From Hawksworthiomyces lignivorus (lineage: Eukaryota > Ascomycota > Sordariomycetes > Ophiostomatales > Ophiostomataceae), in assembly GCA_002917075.1 (NCBI GenBank), contig NTMA01000076.1:124001-188000 (forward strand): a stretch of DNA of 64,000 nt, read 5' to 3'. Shown here piece after piece: positions 58,304 to 64,000 of this stretch. The notes under the pieces were generated by a model that was not told the origin of the DNA, did not search any database, and was given only the letters and a program-made list of their open reading frames with translations. Each line of letters starts with the position of its first letter. Positions within the stretch are counted from its first letter, which is position 1. A program made the translations under genes and the position numbers.

Positions 58304-61300
58304 ATGGGAACAACGAATTACGATAACACATACTCGATAACCGCACATCAAGGCCCTAATAGCGGGTTGGTAGATCTCTTGTTTGTTTAATGCATCATTA
58401 TTTTCTGAACATTCACGTTATTGACTAACTTTTCTTTTTGTGTAGCACTATCAACCAAAATTTTAATAACTATGCCGAAGGTAGTAGTCCGGAGGAAAAA
58501 GGTAAATCACGGCATTTCGTTATAGAATCTAGAAAATTACGTCTAGAAATATCTCAGAATAGGGTGGCATTTAATTATTTTCAATCATTATAATGTACTA
58601 ATTCGTCTTTCGATAAAGACTTGAAATGTTTGACAGACTTGCGAGTGACCGACCCTCGCGACGACAAGAAACGTATCGAGCAGACTAAAGGCGGCCTACT
58701 AGAAGATTCATACCGTTGGATCCTCGACAACACCGACTTCAGGCGATGGCGCGACAACGAGACCAACCGGCTTCTTTGGATCAAGGGCGACCCCGGCAAA
58801 GGCAAAACTATGCTGCTCTGCGGAATCATTGACGAGTTGGGGGAGATAGGCAACAGTGCCTTGTCCTACTTCTTCTGTCAAGCCACCGACTCGCGCATTA
58901 ATAGTGCAACCTCAGTATTGCGTGGCTTGATTTACTCGCTTGTCGAACCGCAACGATCCCTTCTTATGCACGTGCGTAAGAAATACGATACCGCAGGCAA
59001 ACAGGTATTCGAGGATGTAAATGCGTGGGTGGCTCTTTCAGATATCCTATCTAGTATCCTGGAGACCCAAAGCAAGACTATTTATATAGTCATCGATGCG
59101 CTTGACGAGTGTCTCATTGGTTTACCCGATTTGTTAGCTTTTATTGTAGAGAAGTCATCCGTTTACTCGTCCATCAAATGGGTGGTCTCTAGCCGCAATT
59201 TGCCCAATATCGAGTCACAACTAAATAGAACGACACAGAAAATAAGATTGTGTCTCGAGTTGAACCAAGACTCTATCTCTGCCGCAGTTAACACATACAT
59301 CCAATATAAAGTCAAAGATCTGACGCGACTTAAAGGCTACGACGATATAACCCAAAATGCAGTACAACAACACTTATCTTTACACGCAAATAACACTTTC
59401 CTTTGGGTGGCCTTGGTTTGTCAAGAGCTTGAAGATCTCAGAGAAATATGGCATACACTTCAGAGATTACGTGATTTCCCATCGGGCCTAGATGCTTTAT
59501 ACGGACGGATGATGAAACAAATTAACGACTCTAAGGACGTCGATCTTTACAAACAAATACTAGCTATCGTCTCTACCGTATATCGACCTATAACATTGTC
59601 CGAATTGACGACATTTGTTGATATACCGAAAAATGTCACTAACGAAAAGTCTTTTCCAATATTTATTCGGCTTTGTGGCTCTTTTCTTACCCTCCGCGAA
59701 AGTACCGTTTACTTCGTACATCAATCCATCAAAGACTTCTTACTCGGAAAGATATTTCCTAAGATATTTCCTCAGGGGCTTAATGAGGTACATCGTACGA
59801 TTTTCTCGAGATCACTTAAAGCTATGACTCAAATACTACGACGGGATATATACTATTTAAGTCACCCAGGATCTTCTATCGAACAAGTCGAAGTACCAAC
59901 CCCGGATCCGTTGGAAACGATTCGATATTCGTGTGTTTATTGGATTGAACATCTTGTGCAATCTTTTAAAACTATTGACTGCGACAATGACATTCAGGAT
60001 GGTGGTAAAGTGAATATATTTTTAAGACATAAATATTTATATTGGCTCGAATCATTAAGCCTTCTTAACAGTACATCGGAAGGAATACTTTCAATTTATA
60101 AACTTCAACATCTGTTACAAGTAAGTCTATATGTACCTTACTCTTAAAGATGTATTCTAACGTTGTTAAGGGGAAGCAAAATACTACTCAATTATCACAT
60201 CTTGTTAAAGACTTATATCGTTTTCAAATGTACTTTAAGTGGACTTTAGAACATCATCCTCTTCAAGTTTACATTTCAGCGCTCGTGTTTACTCCAACTT
60301 CTAGCCAGACAAAGTGTCTATTTAGGAAAGAAGAGCCTGAATGGATTATAGTTAAATCTGGTATAGAAACCGATTGGAGTCCTTGTCGTCAAACGCTCGA
60401 AGGCCATGGAAGTTCTGTTCGTGCAGTCGCCTTCTCGCCCGACGGCTCTTTGCTCGCATCGGCCTCTGACGACTATACCGTCAAACTCTGGGACACGACA
60501 GGACAGTGCCGCCAGACGCTCGAAGGCCATAAAGACTTTGTTCGTGCAGTCGTCTTCTCGCCCGACGGCTCATTACTCGCATCGGCCTCTTGGGATAATA
60601 CCGTCAAACTTTGGGACACGATAGGGCAGTGCCGCCAGACGCTCGAGGGCCATAAAGACTTTGTTCGTGCAGTCGTCTTCTCGCCCGACGGCTCTTTGCT
60701 CGCATCGGCCTCTGACGACTATACCGTCAAACTCTGGGACACGACAGGACAGTGCCGCCAGACGTTCGAAGACCATAAAGACTTTGTTCGTGCAATCGTC
60801 TTCTCGCCCGACGGCTCATTACTCGCATCGGCCTCTTGGGATAATACCGTCAAACTTTGGGACACGACAGGGCAGTGTCGCCAAACGCTCGAAGGCCATA
60901 GAAGTTTTATTAATACAGTCGCCTTCTCGTCCGACGGCTTGTTACTTGCATCGGCCTCTGGGGATAAGACCGTCAAACTCTGGGACACGACAGGGCAGTG
61001 CCGCCAAACGCTCGAAGGCCATAGAAGTTCTGTTCGTGCAGTCGCCTTCTCGCCCGACGGCTCATTGCTCGCATCGGCCTCTGACGACTATACCGTCAAA
61101 CTCTGGGATACGACAGGACAGTGCCGCCAGACGCTCGAAGGCCATAGAAGTTATATTAATACAGTCGTCTTCTCGCCCGACGGCTCATTACTCGCATCGG
61201 CCTCTGGGGATAATACCGTCAAACTCTGGGACACGACAAGACAGTGCCACCAGACGCTCGAAGGCCATAAAAGTTCTGTTCGTGCAGTCGCCTTCTCGCC

Positions 61301-62156
61301 CGACGGCTCATTACTCGCATCGGCCTCTTGGGATAAGACCGTCAAACTCTGGGACACGACAGGGCAGTGCCGCCAAACGCTCGAAGGCCATAGAAATTCT
61401 GTTCGTATAGTCGCCTTCTCGCCCGACGGCTCATTACTCGCATCGGCCTCTTGGGATAATACCGTCAAACTTTGGGACACGACAGGGCAGTGCCGCCAGA
61501 CGCTCGAGGGCCATAAAGACTTTGTTCGTGCAGTCGTCTTCTCGCCCGACGGTTTTTTGCTCGCATCGGCCTCTGACGACTATACCGTCAAACTCTGGGA
61601 CACGATAGGACAGTGCCGTCAAACGCTCGAAGGCCATAGAAGTTTTATTAATACAGTCGTCTTCTCGCCCGACGGCTCATTACTCGCATCGGCCTCTGAC
61701 GACTATACCGTCAAACTCTGGGACACGACAGGGCAGTGCCGCCAAACGCTCGAAGGCCATAAAGACTCTGTTCGTGCAGTCGCCTTCTCGCCCGACGGCT
61801 CTTTGCTCGCATCGGCCTCTGACGACTATACCGTCAAACTCTGGGACACGACAGGTCAGTGCCGCCTGACGTTTTATAATAATAGAAAAAATGGGGGTTC
61901 ATTATATCCTTATCTTTATTATGGTATCGGCACTGTTTCTTTAAGCCCAACACTTATTCAACCCAGTTCAATGCCATGCTACCAAGGCTATGGCATTAGT
62001 TCAAATGGTGCATGGATCACTTGGAATTCAGAGAAGATGTTGTGGCTGCCGCCTGAGTATCGGCCCGTCTGCTCGGCCATTGTAAAAACAGCCGTCGCGC
62101 TCGGCTGTTCGTTGGGGCAGGTGTTAATCTTTCGATTTACGGCAAAGCCATGGTGA
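58304..62156 (+). CDS. NACHT-WD40 NOD-like receptor (NWD/HET-E-related STAND protein)
   Basis: Exons 58304-58365, 58446-58501, 58619-60120 and 60171-62156 give 1201 residues. The first donor is weak (GTTGGT); the others are GTAAAT and GTAAGT. The last intron is 50 nt and joins HLLQ to GKQN; unspliced, the frame would stop. Residues 1-40 are a short peptide rich in Asn, Gln, Gly, Ser and Thr ([10 protein letters not shown] at 21-30), not an enzymatic domain. The linker [20 protein letters not shown] and the NACHT domain follow: Walker A GDPGKGKT near 96-103, Walker B IVIDALDE near 196-204. A helical region leads to twelve 41-residue WD40 repeats (612-1103), closed by a conserved module with WLPPEYRP. 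Related genes (het-E, het-D, het-R, nwd2) control self/non-self recognition and cell death. Ligand binding by the propeller would drive NACHT oligomerisation; output through the N-terminal peptide is inference. Confidence 0.9.
60384..61859 (+). repeat. Twelve tandem 123-bp WD40-coding repeats
   Basis: Twelve exact-length units of 123 bp begin at 60384 (TGT/TGC codon of CRQTLEGH) and end at 61859, with no indels between units. Most codons are identical. Differences cluster in repeat residues 9-12, 14 and 16 (after GH) and at the residues around the SAS-x-D-x-T block, i.e. the exposed face of the propeller. The pattern points to frequent recombination between units plus diversifying selection at chosen codons. 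Short-read assemblies may miscount units. Confidence 0.97.
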
Positions 62157-63486
62157 AGCATTCTTCAAACTATGAATCGTTTTAATGGGATATGGTGGAA
62201 TAAAGGATTAAAGTTGAGAAATGTCAATTGTTTTATTTTCAGTCTCTTTGCCCTTGTACGGGTCGAAGGGGCTACCGTTAATTTATACTTTTACCTCAGC
62301 TTAGATGAATGTTCTAGCATCTTCGAGAAGAGGCGCCATAGTCTCATTGTACTTATATCTTGACTAACAATAAATGTTAAGTTTACTCTTCCTACTTGTA
62401 TGTACTCTTTCCTTTCTCCGTGGTAAAATCTAATCAATCAACTTCATTCGCCTTCGTGCTGTTCCAATTTCACTGCCATGTATGTTCACTTTCCATAATC
62501 TGTTTTCTTCTATGCAAAATTTGCCACCGGGTTGTCCTACGAGCAGCCAAATGCGATGATGTGTGGAGAAGATTATTGTTCATAGTAATCAAAGACTGGA
62601 CCAAATAAGAGTGACAATAATATCTTATTCTCTACGTGTAGTACTTCTAGGGTGTACAAATGGCATTGTGACGCCGCGGTGGCATTGATCACCCAAGCAA
62701 CAGCGCGCTAGATCAGCTATATTTTATTTTTCTGTGTACTATATTTATTAACAATTTGATGTCTAGTCTTTGTTTCTACTACCTATTGGCTTGTCAGGCA
62801 GTTTGTGACATCTTGCTGTGGTGCTATCAGCTTTGTTGATTTTGTTAGACTTCACTTGTGGCATGATTCTTCCGATCTTTTTAGCCATTATTTTTGGAAT
62901 GAAAATTCTCTGTAGGAAACTTGGATCGAGCCTTTGAATTTTTTTATTCGGTCATATGTCTTTACCCTACTGTGCCTTTAAATCGCCTGTACCTCGCGGG
63001 CAAGCTCCTTGTTGGTGACAAGGTGGTTGTAAATAATGCACCATTTAGAAAGAGGACAGGGACGACTTTTCGACGTGCCTAGTGACAAAATTTCTTATGG
63101 GTGACAGACAAGTACTCGCCATCTTGCTCAGCTGTCGAAATCTTTACTAGGCTGCAGAGCACTCTCGCATGCCATTATCACCACAATTGTGTCTTGGCCA
63201 TGAACTGAGTACGTTAGGGAATACAACTCATCAATTGCTTATTTGGCCCACGCCCAGCGTGATATTAGACTTTCGGCTATGGCCTATTAAGGCCAAAAAA
63301 ATCTGGGAACAACTAGTGCTGTTCTCGCCATGGTAGGGGCGCGCAGTATGCAATTGACATTCGTTATAAGCAATGTGAAGTGCGCTCCGTATCCATTTTT
63401 AATAGGTGGTTATGCGCTATCATATATACAAAATATTGTGAAAAGCTTTTCGGTCCCATTTCTTCTCGTTTTTGCATTCTATCCGC
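62157..63486. other. Intergenic region after the NLR gene
   Basis: AT-rich sequence with presumed 3' UTRs of the two convergent genes (NLR on +, UstYa-like on -). No gene is supported. Confidence 0.45.
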
Positions 63487-64000
63487 TCAGTAGATAAGCT
63501 GGTCATCGTATGCCCGCACACTCTCCAGGTACGACTTGACTTGGGAGTAATCCTTGCAGACTAAGAGAAGATTGTTAATATATTTTACCAAGAGCATACC
63601 AGAAGATGAGATCAGAGAAACTCACTGTGCTTTGAGTCCCAGCCGTCTGAGCCGCCGTTGTCGTCGGGGAACGTCGTTTCATGTCCCTCCAGCGCCAAAT
63701 CTGCGCTGCACATGACCGCCTCACGCATGTAGTCCATGCAGTGGATCATGTGCCAGTGGTGGTCTGGTGGGATGGGGTGGCCGGACTTGAGCCCGGAGTA
63801 TGTCTGAGCGATTGTGAACTTGATAAATTGTTAGCACTGCCGCCCAGGAGACAAGATGACAAGAAAGTCTACTCGCCGGGGAGAGCATACCAAGCAGTGA
63901 ATTTGGTGGGTCACCGAGGTGGTGAAGACTGTCTTGTCTGGCCAGTCAATTGGAGTGGGTAGATCGTGGTAGCGATGGGTATCGTTGACCCAGACAAAGC
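63487..64000 (-). CDS. UstYa-like oxidase (DUF3328), 3' part only
   Basis: The gene runs leftward and its 5' part lies beyond the window. Minus-strand exons are 64000-63891 (partial), 63818-63626 and 63560-63487. Introns of 72 and 65 nt have donors GTATGC and GTGAGT, and phases agree. The visible 124 residues hold both HxxHC signatures of the family: HQIHCL, ending the first visible exon, and HMIHCMDYMREAVMC. WVNDTHRYHDL and an acidic segment before the C-terminal YLESVRAYDDQLIY also fit. UstYa-type proteins are membrane-anchored, presumed copper-dependent oxidases that cyclise peptides in fungal ribosomal-peptide pathways (ustiloxin, cyclochlorotine) and modify other metabolites. The N-terminal membrane anchor is outside the window. 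Whether a precursor peptide gene lies nearby cannot be seen. Confidence 0.9.

Noticed and set aside
57800..58351. 183-codon minus-strand frame overlapping the NLR 5' end
   Set aside because: No motif; it overlaps two phased exons of the NLR. I considered a partner effector gene but found neither a HeLo-like pattern nor a copy of the NLR N-terminal motif.
60661..61637. A 249-codon + frame and several repetitive minus frames across the WD repeats
   Set aside because: Each is a periodic shadow of the 123-bp repeats; a repeat length divisible by three keeps all six frames open or closed in the same pattern.

Overview
The window is nuclear DNA of a filamentous ascomycete (Pezizomycotina). It is most likely a sordariomycete close to Hypocreales, but I infer that from gene style and protein families, not from a search. 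The evidence is short introns of 50-180 nt with GT..AG ends and CTAAC-type branch sites, CT-rich leaders, and the families present: a PSR1-type phosphatase, Sec61 beta, a bZIP-DUF3425 factor, an AA8 cytochrome, a NACHT-WD40 receptor and a UstYa-type protein. I see no rRNA, tRNA, CRISPR array or intact transposon. All coding models were spliced by hand, checking reading phase at each junction.

Layout. 1-5.7 kb: a PSR1-like phosphatase and the ER translocon subunit Sec61 beta, both +. 6.7-9.8 kb: a sterol-glucosyltransferase-like enzyme (+). 10.8-11.7 kb: a decayed gene (-). 13.0-14.9 kb: a 14-TM MFS exporter (+). 15-19.7 kb: AT-rich, no convincing gene. 19.7-22.6 kb: a short-chain dehydrogenase (-) and a bZIP factor (+), divergent from one promoter region. 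26.7-30.8 kb: a 1308-residue low-complexity protein with a C-terminal Cys-rich module (+). 34.4-35.3 kb: a secreted haem protein (-). 38.3-40.1 kb: an amino-acid permease (-). 41.3-44.1 kb: a Clg1/Pho85-type cyclin (-) with a very long leader. 44.1-53.9 kb: a gene desert with scattered TACGGAGTA/TACTCGTA words. 53.9-56.1 kb: a second, heavily frameshifted pseudogene (-). 58.3-62.2 kb: a NACHT-WD40 NOD-like receptor (+) with twelve nearly identical 123-bp WD repeats and a short Asn/Gln/Gly-rich N-terminal peptide. 63.5-64.0 kb: the 3' end of a UstYa/DUF3328 gene (-) that runs off the window.

The left part (to about 44 kb) mixes housekeeping genes (psr1, sec61 beta, cyclin, permease) with environment-facing ones (MFS, SDR plus bZIP, AA8). 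The right end looks like accessory genome: gene-poor, with a dead gene, a fast-evolving immune-type receptor and a secondary-metabolism-type oxidase. The best candidate for an undescribed system is the receptor at 58.3-62.2 kb. It has no enzymatic N-terminal domain, only a roughly 40-residue peptide of the kind that in other fungal receptors acts as a prion-like signalling motif.
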